From Bacteroidia bacterium (GTDB lineage Bacteria > Bacteroidota > Bacteroidia > AKYH767-A > OLB10), in the NCBI GenBank assembly GCA_025450095.1, contig JANWID010000310.1:1-19440 (forward strand): a DNA stretch of 19,440 nucleotides, given 5' to 3'. Made by a program: the position numbers and the translations under genes. The notes beneath the pieces are model-generated. The model was not told where the DNA came from. It ran no database searches and saw nothing but the letters and a program-made list of their open reading frames with translations. Positions 1 to 7,618 of the stretch are shown one piece after another (position 1 is the stretch's first letter; each line of letters opens with the position of its first letter).

Positions 1-282
1 AATGACAGTTATTTCGAGCAACTTATTTCTGAAAAGACCAGGAATTGGGATGTGGAGCGAATCGCCCTGATGGATATTATCCTGTTGAAAATGGCACTGA
101 GCGAAATCCTCAGTTTCCCGGGGATTCCGGTAAAGGTTAGTATCAATGAATATATCGATATTTCAAAGGATTACAGTACTCCCAAAAGCAAGATGTTTAT
201 CAATGGTGTTATTGATAACCTGGTGGCCGATCTGAAGGCCCGGGGAGAAGTGAAAAAAACGGGACGAGGACTCATCGAATGA
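1..282 (+). CDS. nusB: Transcription antitermination factor NusB, C-terminal part (5' truncated by window)
   Basis: The reading frame is open from base 1 and stops with TGA at 280-282, so only about 93 C-terminal residues are present. The visible part (NWDVERIALMDIILLKMALSEI, then FPGIPVKVSINEYIDISKDYSTPKSKMFINGVIDNL) is the helical C-terminal half of NusB. It includes the W-x-x-x-R-I-A-x-x-D motif and the helix seen in NusB just before the stretch that ends in FINGVLD. NusB binds boxA RNA together with NusE (S10) and supports antitermination in rRNA transcription. The position ahead of DUF1573-yajC-ybbR-coaE matches the usual Bacteroidota arrangement. A GTG at 52 would open a shorter frame, but it lies inside conserved sequence and is not the start. 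Confidence 0.92.
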   Translation, partial: NDSYFEQLISEKTRNWDVERIALMDIILLKMALSEILSFPGIPVKVSINEYIDISKDYSTPKSKMFINGVIDNLVADLKARGEVKKTGRGLIE

Positions 283-305
283 CTCTTAAAGGGTATCAAA
301 AAGAT

Positions 306-313
306 TAAATTTG
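306..313 (+). promoter_or_regulatory. Candidate -7 promoter element (TAAATTTG) ahead of the DUF1573 gene
   Basis: TAAATTTG fits the Bacteroidota -7 consensus TAnnTTTG at all fixed positions. It would place transcription start near 318, about 15 nt before the ATG at 333, a leader length like those predicted for mnmA and thrS in this window. No TTG is seen at the expected -33 distance, and one such match per few kilobases is expected by chance, so this is tentative. Confidence 0.35.
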
Positions 314-332
314 CAGCGATAAAAAACAGATC

Positions 333-818
333 ATGAATACCCTCAGAAATTGTTTATTAGTTATTATTACCATCGGACTTTCCGTCCTTTTGTCCTGTAA
401 AGGAAATAAATCGGGAGATGACAGGATTTCACCAGAGGTTATAAACAACCCGGCAACTGCATCTGCAAACGAAGATAAAGATGACCAGACTTTACCGGAA
501 TTCACTTTTGAAACCGATAATCATGAATTCGGTGAAATTGTCCAGGGCGAAAAAGTTTCATATGCTTTTAAATTCCGGAATACTGGTAAAGGTCCCCTTG
601 TGATTTCTTCAGCAAGCGCTTCCTGCGGATGCACAATTCCGGAATATACTAAAACACCTGTTGAAGCTGGTGAAGAAGGATATGTGAATGTAACTTTCGA
701 CAGTTCGGGAAAGTCTGGAATGGTAAGCAAAACCGTAACCCTGATTGCCAACACAATTCCAAACACTAAAGTATTGACAATAAGTGCAGATATTCAAGTA
801 CCTAAAGAAAAAAGTTAA
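333..818 (+). CDS. DUF1573 domain lipoprotein
   Basis: A 161-residue protein with a lipoprotein signal: a short basic N-terminus, a hydrophobic run, and lipobox LLSC with Cys22 as the predicted lipidated residue. A polar linker of about 30 residues (KGNKSGDD...) follows, then a single Ig-like DUF1573 domain from about residue 50 to 155. The domain carries the family's typical core: FGEIVQGEKVSYAFKFRN, the ISSASASCGCT cysteine pair, and the VNVTFDSSGKSG strand. DUF1573 proteins are common in Bacteroidota, and their molecular role is not established. It lies between nusB and yajC, so an envelope or secretion link is plausible but inferred only from position. The ATG at 333 is chosen because the signal peptide begins right there. 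Confidence 0.9.
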   Translation: MNTLRNCLLVIITIGLSVLLSCKGNKSGDDRISPEVINNPATASANEDKDDQTLPEFTFETDNHEFGEIVQGEKVSYAFKFRNTGKGPLVISSASASCGCTIPEYTKTPVEAGEEGYVNVTFDSSGKSGMVSKTVTLIANTIPNTKVLTISADIQVPKEKS

Positions 819-870
819 GTAAAAAAATATTATTTCAAACAATTAAAGCAACCATTTTAAAGCATAGAAT

Positions 871-1185
871 ATGACCGTATCAATACTCCTTCAGGCTGCT
901 CCGGGTGGGGGCGCCATTGGACAACTTCTGATGATCTTAATGATCATCGTAGTATTTTATTTTTTCATGATCCGGCCTCAGATGAAGAAAGCCAAAAATG
1001 AAAAAGTTTTTAAAGAAGGCCTGGTTAAAGGCGACAAGGTTGTAACAATTGGTGGTGTACATGGCAAAATTGTAGAAGTAGCAGATACCACTTTTATGAT
1101 TGAAGTTGATAATAATGTCAGGCTGAAAATCGAGAAAACGGCGGTTTCAGCAGAAGCAACTAAGCAATACCAGCCAAAATCCTGA
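871..1185 (+). CDS. yajC: Preprotein translocase accessory subunit YajC
   Basis: A 104-residue protein with one membrane segment at about residues 17-36 (IGQLLMILMIIVVFYFFMIRP) followed by a cytoplasmic domain. The FYFFMIRPQMKK junction and the GDKVVTIGGVHGKIVEV core are the standard YajC signatures. YajC associates with SecDF and SecYEG in the inner membrane and is not essential in the species studied. The 52-base gap after the DUF1573 gene has no terminator, so it is probably co-transcribed with its neighbours. Length and motifs fit the family well. A small hairpin follows the stop codon at once and is listed separately. Confidence 0.95.
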   Translation: MTVSILLQAAPGGGAIGQLLMILMIIVVFYFFMIRPQMKKAKNEKVFKEGLVKGDKVVTIGGVHGKIVEVADTTFMIEVDNNVRLKIEKTAVSAEATKQYQPKS

Positions 1186-1189
1186 CCTG

Positions 1190-1208
1190 CTGCATTCTTA
1201 TAATGCAG
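1190..1208 (+). other. Small hairpin between yajC and the YbbR gene
   Basis: CTGCATT at 1190-1196 pairs perfectly with AATGCAG at 1202-1208 around a 5-nt loop, beginning four bases after the yajC stop. No T-tract follows, so it is not a classic intrinsic terminator. It may slow 3' exonucleases or trim downstream expression; this is inference from structure only. Confidence 0.4.
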
Positions 1209-1234
1209 TGAAGCCGGAATACGTTTGATTTGGC

Positions 1235-2209
1235 TTGTTCTTTTCTATTTTTGAAGAATTGAAAAAGCAGCTATTTCACAAATTTGGTCAGCGATTAAGG
1301 CTTAATCAGAAAGCAGCAATATTTCTTGTTTGCTTCCTCCTATCGGTAGTTTTCTGGGTTTTTACTTCCCTGAGCAAGGAATATGAGACTCAGATCCGGA
1401 TCCCTGTGAAGTATCGGAATATTCCTTTCACAAAATATTTTGACAGCACATTACCGACTCATGTTGATTTTCTGTTCAGAAGCACTGGCTTCCGGCTCAC
1501 TGGTGTTCACCTGCGAGACCGCCCTGATTCTGTAATTATAGATGTAGCAACTTTACCAAAAAACCAGTCAGGACTTAATTTTCAGACCATCGCTTTGCGT
1601 GATCAATGGGATGGAGATCTGAAACCTTACAAGGTTATTCCCGAATCCATAAAAGCAGGATTTAATTTTCGAAAAAGCAGGAAAGTTCCTATCAGACTCA
1701 TCAGCGAAATTACATACAGACAACGCTTCGAGCCTATAGGAAATATCACCCTGGAACCGGATAGCGTGGACATAGCCGGACCGGAAAACATTTTATCCAA
1801 AACCAATGAAATTAAAACAATGCCGTTAATCATCAATGATGTATTCACTATTAAACAAGGTGAATTGGATCTTGATAAAACATCATATTCAGGCCTGGCA
1901 GGTTCTGTTTCAAAGGTTCATTATCATCTTTCGGTTGAAGAGTATACCGAAGGAATGGTAGAAGTTCCCATAAGGCTTCCGGTATCTCAAAGGAGTAATA
2001 TAACGTTATTGCCAAATACAGCTAAAATCACTTATACAGCTCCCCTGTCATTTTTCAGCCAGATAAAAAAGGATGATTTCAGCCTGGTAACCGAACTTCC
2101 GGCATCGGGGCAACCGGCAAAATTACCGGTGCGATTGCACACGCAGCCTGATAAGGCCCGGATTCTATCCATTGATCCGGAATTTATTGATTACCTGATC
2201 AACAAATGA
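1235..2209 (+). CDS. YbbR-like domain protein, membrane anchored
   Basis: About 324 residues. An N-terminal cytoplasmic stretch (KKQLFHKFGQRLRLNQ) leads into one membrane helix at about residues 27-46 (AAIFLVCFLLSVVFWVFTSL), then a long extracytoplasmic region. The stretch after the helix (KEYETQIRIPVKYRNIP) is the usual entry into YbbR repeats, and several beta-rich repeats follow. YbbR (CdaR) proteins regulate diadenylate cyclase in Firmicutes; in Bacteroidota the role is not settled. The start is uncertain. An in-frame stop at 1226-1228 rules out earlier starts, and the first options are TTG at 1235 or TTG at 1259, neither with a good ribosome binding site. The stop overlaps the coaE start (ATGA at 2206-2209), implying translational coupling. 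Confidence 0.85.
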   Translation: MFFSIFEELKKQLFHKFGQRLRLNQKAAIFLVCFLLSVVFWVFTSLSKEYETQIRIPVKYRNIPFTKYFDSTLPTHVDFLFRSTGFRLTGVHLRDRPDSVIIDVATLPKNQSGLNFQTIALRDQWDGDLKPYKVIPESIKAGFNFRKSRKVPIRLISEITYRQRFEPIGNITLEPDSVDIAGPENILSKTNEIKTMPLIINDVFTIKQGELDLDKTSYSGLAGSVSKVHYHLSVEEYTEGMVEVPIRLPVSQRSNITLLPNTAKITYTAPLSFFSQIKKDDFSLVTELPASGQPAKLPVRLHTQPDKARILSIDPEFIDYLINK

Positions 2210-2814
2210 AACCTTTCCTGGTAGGTGTCACGGGAGGAATCGGCTCCGGGAAATCGGTGGTATGCCGCATCCTGGAATTAATGGGGGTGCCGGTGTATAA
2301 TGCCGATAATGCTTCTAAAATCCTTCTTGAAGAAGATCCGGCCGTAGTTAAGGCAGTTAAGCATTTGATTGGATTGGAATCATATGATGAGCATGGAAAA
2401 CCAAACCGCTCCCGGATAGCTGAAGTAGTCTTTAACGATCCCGAAAGACTCAAGGAATTAAATGCAATCCTTCACCCTGCCGTAAGGGAAGATTTCAGGA
2501 ATTGGGTCGGATCACATCAGGAATTTCCTATACTGATCAAAGATGCAGCGATACTTTTTGAATCGGGCAGTAATAAGGAACTTGATTTTATCGTGACCAT
2601 TTCCGCACCTGAAACTTTACGAGTCAACCGGGTCATGAAACGTGACGCAAAGACTGCTGAATCTATATACCGGATCATCAAAGAACAATTACCACAGGAT
2701 TCACTTATTGAAAAGAGCAATTTCGTTTTGTATAATGATGAACAAAGCCTGGTAATCCCCCAGATCCTAGAGTTGCTTGATGTTTTGAAAAAATTAACAT
2801 CCGACCGGCCTTGA
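2206..2814 (+). CDS. coaE: Dephospho-CoA kinase
   Basis: CoaE phosphorylates the 3'-hydroxyl of dephospho-CoA with ATP, the last step of coenzyme A synthesis, in the cytoplasm. The protein is 202 residues, the normal length. The Walker A loop GGIGSGKS sits at residues 10-17, followed by the expected N-A-D segment near residue 35 (VYNADNASKILLEE) and HPAVREDFRNW in the middle. The later motif region RVNRVMKRD carries the lid arginines typical of the family. The ATG overlaps the stop of the preceding YbbR gene as ATGA, an arrangement that usually couples translation. The enzymatic identity is firm. Confidence 0.96.
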   Translation: MKPFLVGVTGGIGSGKSVVCRILELMGVPVYNADNASKILLEEDPAVVKAVKHLIGLESYDEHGKPNRSRIAEVVFNDPERLKELNAILHPAVREDFRNWVGSHQEFPILIKDAAILFESGSNKELDFIVTISAPETLRVNRVMKRDAKTAESIYRIIKEQLPQDSLIEKSNFVLYNDEQSLVIPQILELLDVLKKLTSDRP

Positions 2815-2851
2815 ATAAAATCGTAATCCCGATATTGCTGAATCTTTCAGA

Positions 2852-3796
2852 ATGATTACCCCGCATCTTCAAAGCCGGCCAGAAGGCCTTTATTTTGCCC
2901 CAGGCGATTTTTACCTGGATCCCAAACGGGCTGTAAACAGGGCCGTGATTTCTCATGCACATGCTGATCATGCAAATGCTTCAAACCGGGAAGTATGGTG
3001 TACAGGATCCACGGCATCCTTCATGAAAATCAGATATAGCGATCGGTTAAAAAGTATTTTTAACCTGAAACCTTATCATGAAACTTTTCAAATCGGATCT
3101 GTTGAAATTACATTGATCCCTGCAGGCCATATGCTGGGCTCCGCACAGATATTGATTGTTTATGAGGGCATCCGGTACTGTTATACGGGTGATTTCAAGA
3201 TACGACACGATGATACCTGTGAACCATTCGAGGTAGTTCCCTGTGATGTACTGATAACAGAGACCACATTTGCAAATCCCCAGTATGTTCATCCCCGCGA
3301 AGAAGATGAGTTTAAGAAGCTGGAAGCGTATAGTCACTGCAATATTGTAATCGGAGCATATAATCTTGGTAAATCACAACGTGTAACGCTTCTTTCAGGA
3401 CGCTTTCTTCAATCGCGGAATATCATGGTGCATCCCGACGCGATTTTATTTCATAAGATTTATGAAGAAGGTGGTATACCGCTCGGGAACTGGAAACCGT
3501 ATAATTACAGGGAATTCAGGAATTCCAGAAACAATGTTCTTATTGCTCCTCCCCGCGCTATATCCTCTTACCTCAATCAACCTTTAACAGTTGTTGTTTT
3601 TGCAACAGGCTGGAAACGTTCGCCGGTTCGCTCCCATTTTAATTTTCACCTGAGTGATCATGCAGACTGGAATGAAATCCTCGAACTTATCAGGTTATGT
3701 GGCGCTAAAAAAATCATCCCGGTGCATGGTGACGGAAAACTCCTGATGCAGCATCTTGCGAAAGAAACAGTCGAGGCTCCTGATTTATTTTCATAA
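2852..3796 (+). CDS. MBL-fold beta-CASP nuclease, like ligase-associated DNA exonucleases
   Basis: A 314-residue metallo-beta-lactamase fold protein. The zinc-binding motif HAHADH is at residues 35-40, a further His is in GHMLGS (H93), an Asp is in YTGDFK (D114), and late motifs LSDHADW and IPVHGDG carry the beta-CASP histidines. The N-terminal GLYFAPGDFYLDP, the GAYNLGKSQRV segment and the overall layout resemble the group annotated as ligase-associated DNA exonucleases, which usually sit next to an ATP-dependent DNA ligase and helicase. No ligase is in this window, so the association is unproven here, and RNA processing activity (the wider beta-CASP family) is an alternative. The metal ligands all appear intact, so an active hydrolase is likely. 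It follows coaE by 37 bases. Confidence 0.85.
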   Translation: MITPHLQSRPEGLYFAPGDFYLDPKRAVNRAVISHAHADHANASNREVWCTGSTASFMKIRYSDRLKSIFNLKPYHETFQIGSVEITLIPAGHMLGSAQILIVYEGIRYCYTGDFKIRHDDTCEPFEVVPCDVLITETTFANPQYVHPREEDEFKKLEAYSHCNIVIGAYNLGKSQRVTLLSGRFLQSRNIMVHPDAILFHKIYEEGGIPLGNWKPYNYREFRNSRNNVLIAPPRAISSYLNQPLTVVVFATGWKRSPVRSHFNFHLSDHADWNEILELIRLCGAKKIIPVHGDGKLLMQHLAKETVEAPDLFS

Positions 3797-3995
3797 ATTT
3801 TTATAAAATATAGTGCTGTTAATCATTTTATTACATGAATCACATACATTAGTTATTTAAATCTATTTTTAGGTTGATTCGAACCTGTTCACTTGATAAT
3901 ATTTTCAATAAAGAAGTGAGGCCTTAAAAATTGATTCAGCCCGTATGTTGTAAATATCCTTCATCGGTACATTTAATAAGTTCTAATTTTAGAAG

Positions 3996-5486
3996 ATGAA
4001 AATCCTTACCGCTTTACAAATCCGTGAGGCAGATCAGTACACCATCAAAAATGCACCGATTGCTTCCATCGACCTGATGGAACGAGCAGCTACGAAGTGT
4101 TTCGACTGGATTAAAATATATGTGAGTTCGGGCATTGCTATTCATGTAATCTGTGGGCCGGGGAATAATGGTGGTGACGGATTGGTAGTTGCGCGGCTAT
4201 TAATTCAAGACGGTTTCCAGGTTAAAGTTTCCGTAATAGCTACTGGTAAATTTTCGGGAGATTTTTTGCAGAATCTCGATCGATTAAAAGCACTGGCACC
4301 TCATGTAATTTCTGAAATAAAAGATGCAAATGAATTGATTATTGGAAATGATACAATTTTGATAGACGCACTTTTTGGAACAGGTTTATCAAGAAGTCCT
4401 GATGGTCTTTCAGCAGCCGTAATCCAAAAAATAAATACATCAGGAAAAGAAATAATCAGCATTGACATGCCTTCAGGTCTTTTTTCCGATAAGACCTCCG
4501 TAAATAATGTAATTGTTAAAGCGGCGATAACACTCACATTCCAATACCTGAAACCTGCCCTGCTATTACAAGAAAATGCATCCTGGTTTGGTATTGTTCA
4601 TATTTTGGATATCGGGTTATTGAAGGAAGCAGAAGAAAAAATGGACATCCGTTTTTTTCAACCAGACATTGCCCTGATTAAGTCTTTTATTCAACCTAGA
4701 GATCCATTCTCCCACAAAGGTACCAATGGACATGCTATGCTTATTGCAGGCGGAAAAGGAAAGATGGGAGCCGGCATCTTGTCGGCAAAAGCATGTCTTC
4801 GCAGTGGTGTCGGTTTAGTAAGTATGTTCGTTCCCGAATCAGGCGAGATGATTATTCAAGCATCAGTTCCGGAAGCGATGTCAATAAGTTATAATCCGGA
4901 TAATACCGTGTTACCTGATTTTACATCATACAGGGCAATTGGTGCAGGTCCGGGATTAGGTACCGGAACAACTGCAACCCTGATAATAGATAAGCTGCTT
5001 GACATACCGATACCAATGGTTCTGGATGCAGATGCTTTAAACATACTTTCCTTAAATCCGGTATGGATACAGCGCCTTCAACCGGAAAGTATACTCACTC
5101 CGCATCCGGGAGAATTCAGACGTTTAGCTGGAGACTGGAAAAATGATTTTGATAAGCTTGATAAGCAACTGGAGCTTGCAAAAAAGTATAATTGTTTTGT
5201 AGTATTGAAAGGAAAAAACACAGCAATCTGTACACCAGAGGGCCATACATGGTTCAACCCTACCGGTAATCCGGGAATGGCAAAAGGCGGTTCGGGAGAT
5301 ATTCTTACCGGCCTTATTACCGGAATACTTGCAACAGGTTTATCGCCTTTGGAGTCATGTATTTTGGGAATTTGGTTGCATGGTAAATCCGGAGATCTCG
5401 CCTCCGCTGAACTTTCCGAAGTTGCAATGAACGCAATGGACCTGGTCAGCTTTTTACCCCAGGCCTGGAAAACCCTGCTGAGATAA
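3996..5486 (+). CDS. nnr: Bifunctional NAD(P)H-hydrate epimerase / ADP-dependent NAD(P)H-hydrate dehydratase
   Basis: A 496-residue fusion that repairs hydrated NADH/NADPH (NADHX). The N-terminal epimerase half (about 1-215, YjeF_N) interconverts R and S forms and shows the dinucleotide-type loop GPGNNGGDG at residues 54-62 and an SIDMPSGL motif. The C-terminal half (about 230-490) is the ADP-dependent dehydratase: GHAMLIAGGKGKMGAG near its start, LTPHPGEFRRLAG in the middle, and the hallmark NPGMAKGGSGD beginning at residue 425. Both halves look complete, and the length matches the fused family. The ATG at 3996 begins MKILTALQIREADQYTI, the conserved N-terminus of the family. A 199-base gap upstream holds no visible gene and no clear -7 element. 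A hairpin terminator follows the stop. Confidence 0.95.
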   Translation: MKILTALQIREADQYTIKNAPIASIDLMERAATKCFDWIKIYVSSGIAIHVICGPGNNGGDGLVVARLLIQDGFQVKVSVIATGKFSGDFLQNLDRLKALAPHVISEIKDANELIIGNDTILIDALFGTGLSRSPDGLSAAVIQKINTSGKEIISIDMPSGLFSDKTSVNNVIVKAAITLTFQYLKPALLLQENASWFGIVHILDIGLLKEAEEKMDIRFFQPDIALIKSFIQPRDPFSHKGTNGHAMLIAGGKGKMGAGILSAKACLRSGVGLVSMFVPESGEMIIQASVPEAMSISYNPDNTVLPDFTSYRAIGAGPGLGTGTTATLIIDKLLDIPIPMVLDADALNILSLNPVWIQRLQPESILTPHPGEFRRLAGDWKNDFDKLDKQLELAKKYNCFVVLKGKNTAICTPEGHTWFNPTGNPGMAKGGSGDILTGLITGILATGLSPLESCILGIWLHGKSGDLASAELSEVAMNAMDLVSFLPQAWKTLLR

Positions 5487-5522
5487 AATCTTAATTTTTA
5501 GAGAGAAAATAAGCTTATAAAC

Positions 5523-5544
5523 AACCTCTGAATTACCAGAGGTT
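5523..5544 (+). terminator. Hairpin after nnr, probable intrinsic terminator
   Basis: AACCTCTG at 5523-5530 pairs perfectly with CAGAGGTT at 5537-5544 across a 6-nt loop (8-bp stem), starting 37 bases after the nnr stop. The tail is only moderately T-rich (cgttatcttt). The -7 element of the SRP RNA promoter begins four bases after the stem, so stop and start signals are packed together. Confidence 0.5.
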
Positions 5545-5547
5545 CGT

Positions 5548-5555
5548 TATCTTTG
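5548..5555 (+). promoter_or_regulatory. Promoter -7 element (TATCTTTG) of the SRP RNA gene
   Basis: TATCTTTG matches TAnnTTTG exactly and ends five bases before the inferred 5' end of the SRP RNA at 5560, the right distance for this element. A CTG lies 17 bases upstream where the phylum's -33 TTG is expected, inside the preceding hairpin. The same TATCTTTGC nonamer recurs ahead of mnmA and thrS. Confidence 0.7.
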
Positions 5556-5559
5556 CATC

Positions 5560-5655
5560 GGGTAAGTCTTATACGACCAGCTCCTGTGAACCTCCCCAGG
5601 TCCGGAAGGAAGCAAGGATAAACGGTTGTAGCGGTGCGATATAAGTAGCTTACCC
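5560..5655 (+). ncRNA. ffs: Signal recognition particle RNA, small bacterial (4.5S-like) type
   Basis: This RNA binds Ffh and guides nascent membrane and secretory proteins to the translocase. The conserved apical domain is unmistakable: AGGTCCGGAAGGAAGCA with the GGAA tetraloop, preceded by the GTGAACC strand typical of 4.5S-like RNAs. The ends pair: GGGTAAG at 5560-5566 with CTTACCC at 5649-5655. The span of about 96 nt fits a small bacterial SRP RNA without an Alu domain. It has its own -7 element just upstream, and an eight-T run starts two bases after the closing stem. End positions are inferred from the pairing. Confidence 0.95.
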
Positions 5656-5665
5656 ACTTTTTTTT
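5649..5665 (+). terminator. Intrinsic terminator of the SRP RNA
   Basis: The 3' strand of the SRP RNA's own terminal stem (5649-5655) is followed by AC and then eight T residues (5658-5665). The RNA hairpin thus serves as terminator stem. The next gene's ATG is only eleven bases after the T-run. Confidence 0.7.
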
Positions 5666-5676
5666 ATTCCCGTGGC

Positions 5677-6288
5677 ATGCTTTTAAAAATCCATCCCGAT
5701 AATCCGCCACAACGACTTTTGATGCAGGCTACTGAAGTTCTCAAGTCAGGAGGTGTAATTATTTTCCCTACTGATTCGATCTATGCAATTGGGTGTGATG
5801 CCGGTAATCAGAAAGCCTATGAAAAATTATGCAGGATCCGTAATGTAAAACCCGAAAAATCTACGTTCTCATTCCTGTTGCACGATCTGTCGCATATTGC
5901 GGAATATGTTCGTCCATTCGACCGCTCTGTATTTAAGTTATTGAAAGCTTCATTACCGGGTCCGTTTACTTTCATTATGCCGGCAGGAAACAACGTTCCG
6001 GTTCTTTACCGTAACAAGCGAAAAACAATCGGGATTCGTGTTCCCGCCAACAAAGTTGTTATGGAGTTGATAATGATGAATCAGGGACCCTTGGTTTCGG
6101 CATCGCTGCACGACCGTGAAGATGAAATAGCGGAGTACCTTACCGACCCTGAAACCATCTATGATCGTTTCGGAGAACTGGTTGACCTGGTCATTGATAG
6201 TGGTCCGGGAAATAACGTTCCAAGTACAGTTATTGACTGTACTGGTGATGAACCTGTGATAATAAGACAGGGACTGGGGCAGGTATAA
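5677..6288 (+). CDS. Sua5/YciO/YrdC family protein, YciO subgroup
   Basis: A 203-residue single-domain YrdC-fold protein. The family's Sua5/TsaC members make threonylcarbamoyl-AMP from threonine, bicarbonate and ATP for the t6A modification of tRNA. Visible landmarks are GGVIIFPTDSIYAIGCD at about residues 25-41, RIRNVKPEKSTFSFLLHDLS, LPGPFTFIMPA, RKTIGIRVPAN and the C-terminal TVIDCTGDEPVIIRQGLG. The wording (RKTIGIRVP, a SASL where TsaC has S-x-N, the QG(L)G end) is closer to E. coli YciO than to TsaC, so t6A synthesis is possible but not certain. There is no C-terminal Sua5 domain. The gene starts eleven bases after the SRP terminator, so it is probably expressed by readthrough. It converges with the glycosyltransferase gene, with 38 bases between their stops. 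Confidence 0.88.
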   Translation: MLLKIHPDNPPQRLLMQATEVLKSGGVIIFPTDSIYAIGCDAGNQKAYEKLCRIRNVKPEKSTFSFLLHDLSHIAEYVRPFDRSVFKLLKASLPGPFTFIMPAGNNVPVLYRNKRKTIGIRVPANKVVMELIMMNQGPLVSASLHDREDEIAEYLTDPETIYDRFGELVDLVIDSGPGNNVPSTVIDCTGDEPVIIRQGLGQV

Positions 6289-6326
6289 TGATAACTGTAT
6301 TCTAACGAATTTACCATCACCTTGAA

Positions 6327-7448
6327 TTAGCTTTTCAATATTGATTTCGCAAATGACTTCCATGTAAACTGTCCGGCTGTTTCCTTTACTCCGGCTTCCA
6401 TTTCCAATGCCCTGTTATTACTAAAAAAGTCCACAATCGCTGATGCAATAGATTGAGGGTTTACTTCGGTAACATATCCTGCTTTCCCGTTTGGAACAAT
6501 TTCAGGAAGACCGCCGACATTTGTAACTACCATGGGTTTGCCGAAAGCATATGCGATCTGCGTTACCCCACTCTGAGTCGCATCACGATAAGGTTGAACT
6601 ACCAGGTCACTTGCACTGAAGTAATTTTTAACTTCTTCTTTGGGAATATAATGATCGTGTAATAACACGATATCGGTTAATCCTAATTCTGAAATCAGAT
6701 CGGTATATGGTTTTTTGTCTTCATAAAATTCTCCTCCGACGAGGAGTCTCACACCCAGATTTCTCAATTTATCATCAGCAAATGCTCTGATCAGAAGATC
6801 GAGACCTTTGTAATGCCTGATGAATCCAAAAAAAAGCACCAGTTTGTAATTACCCAGGCCTAATGCAGCACGTGCTTTTTCGCGGGGAACGGGGCTGCCG
6901 AAAATGTCATATACCGGATGTGGTTGCAACATTGCCGGTTTTGATTTATCGAATTGCTTCAGGTCATTCATTACACTCCTGCTCATAACCACAAACGAAT
7001 CGCAGGCTTTAATAAAATACCGTGTTAGCATGTCATCCCCGGTTCTTTTTTCATGAGGAATAATGTTATCGGCTATCGCAACTACCTTGATTTTATGATT
7101 TCCTTTTTTTACCCATCGGATTATTGTACCCAGGCAGGGTGCCATGAAAGGCATCCAATACCGTACAATAAGCATTTCAGGATCTTGTTTTCGTATATAC
7201 GCAGCAGTTTTCCTCCAGCTAACAGGGTTGACAGAATTTACCATCGGAACAATGTGTAATCCATCTGGTGGAGGATCACCTTGAGCCAGCTGAGTTTTTC
7301 CCGGGAAAAATAGTTGAGGATACTGTAGTGTAAAGGAAACAATGCTGCATTCTTTTCCTTCGGCTAAAAGGGCTTTACAAAGCGCTTCATTAAAATTTGC
7401 AATTCCGCCCCGGAGCGGATATGCCGGACCTAAAATGATAATATCCAC
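6327..7448 (-). CDS. Glycosyltransferase, GT4-like (GT-B fold)
   Basis: A 373-residue cytoplasmic or membrane-associated enzyme that should transfer a sugar from a nucleotide donor; donor and acceptor cannot be read from sequence. The N-terminal Rossmann half begins MDIIILGPAYPLRGGIANFN, where the RGGIANF loop (residues 13-19) is the usual acceptor-side glycine motif. The C-terminal half begins near YKLVLFFGFIRHYKGLDLL. It ends in the donor-site block SDLVVQPYRDATQSGVTQIAYAFGKPMVVTNVGGLPEIV, where the usual E-x7-E region is replaced by a Q-x-G-V-T-Q version seen in some GT4 enzymes. No sugar-gene cluster surrounds it. It is divergent from mnmA, and no clear promoter element was found ahead of it. 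Confidence 0.85.
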   Translation of the reverse strand: MDIIILGPAYPLRGGIANFNEALCKALLAEGKECSIVSFTLQYPQLFFPGKTQLAQGDPPPDGLHIVPMVNSVNPVSWRKTAAYIRKQDPEMLIVRYWMPFMAPCLGTIIRWVKKGNHKIKVVAIADNIIPHEKRTGDDMLTRYFIKACDSFVVMSRSVMNDLKQFDKSKPAMLQPHPVYDIFGSPVPREKARAALGLGNYKLVLFFGFIRHYKGLDLLIRAFADDKLRNLGVRLLVGGEFYEDKKPYTDLISELGLTDIVLLHDHYIPKEEVKNYFSASDLVVQPYRDATQSGVTQIAYAFGKPMVVTNVGGLPEIVPNGKAGYVTEVNPQSIASAIVDFFSNNRALEMEAGVKETAGQFTWKSFAKSILKS

Positions 7449-7541
7449 CCTTTTTCTTAAGTATTATTTTGGATACAAACAACCGGATTGAAGCGATGCA
7501 AGGTATTCAATTTCTGCTTTCTGGAGTTCATTTACTTAATT

Positions 7542-7553
7542 TGCATGCATGCA
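7542..7553. repeat. 12-bp perfect palindrome TGCATGCATGCA
   Basis: It lies in the 201-base divergent gap between the glycosyltransferase and mnmA, about 95 bases from the former's start and 75 bases upstream of the mnmA -7 element. It could be an operator, but being an alternating TGCA tract it may be chance. Confidence 0.35.
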
Positions 7554-7618
7554 TTTTTAATCAACATTTATCGTTCATGATTTTACCTTAGCACTCCCCT
7601 GAAGTAGCAAAAATAACC

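Noticed and set aside
1220..1227. TACGTTTG as a promoter for the YbbR gene
   Set aside because: Matches TAnnTTTG but would start transcription at the TTG itself, has no -33 element and lies inside an operon; probably chance.
3797..3995. Regulatory RNA or small gene in the gap before nnr
   Set aside because: AT-rich with no conserved structure, no exact promoter element and no frame with coding character.
5498..5710. Minus-strand open frame over the SRP RNA
   Set aside because: Antisense to a clear structural RNA; no protein family resemblance.
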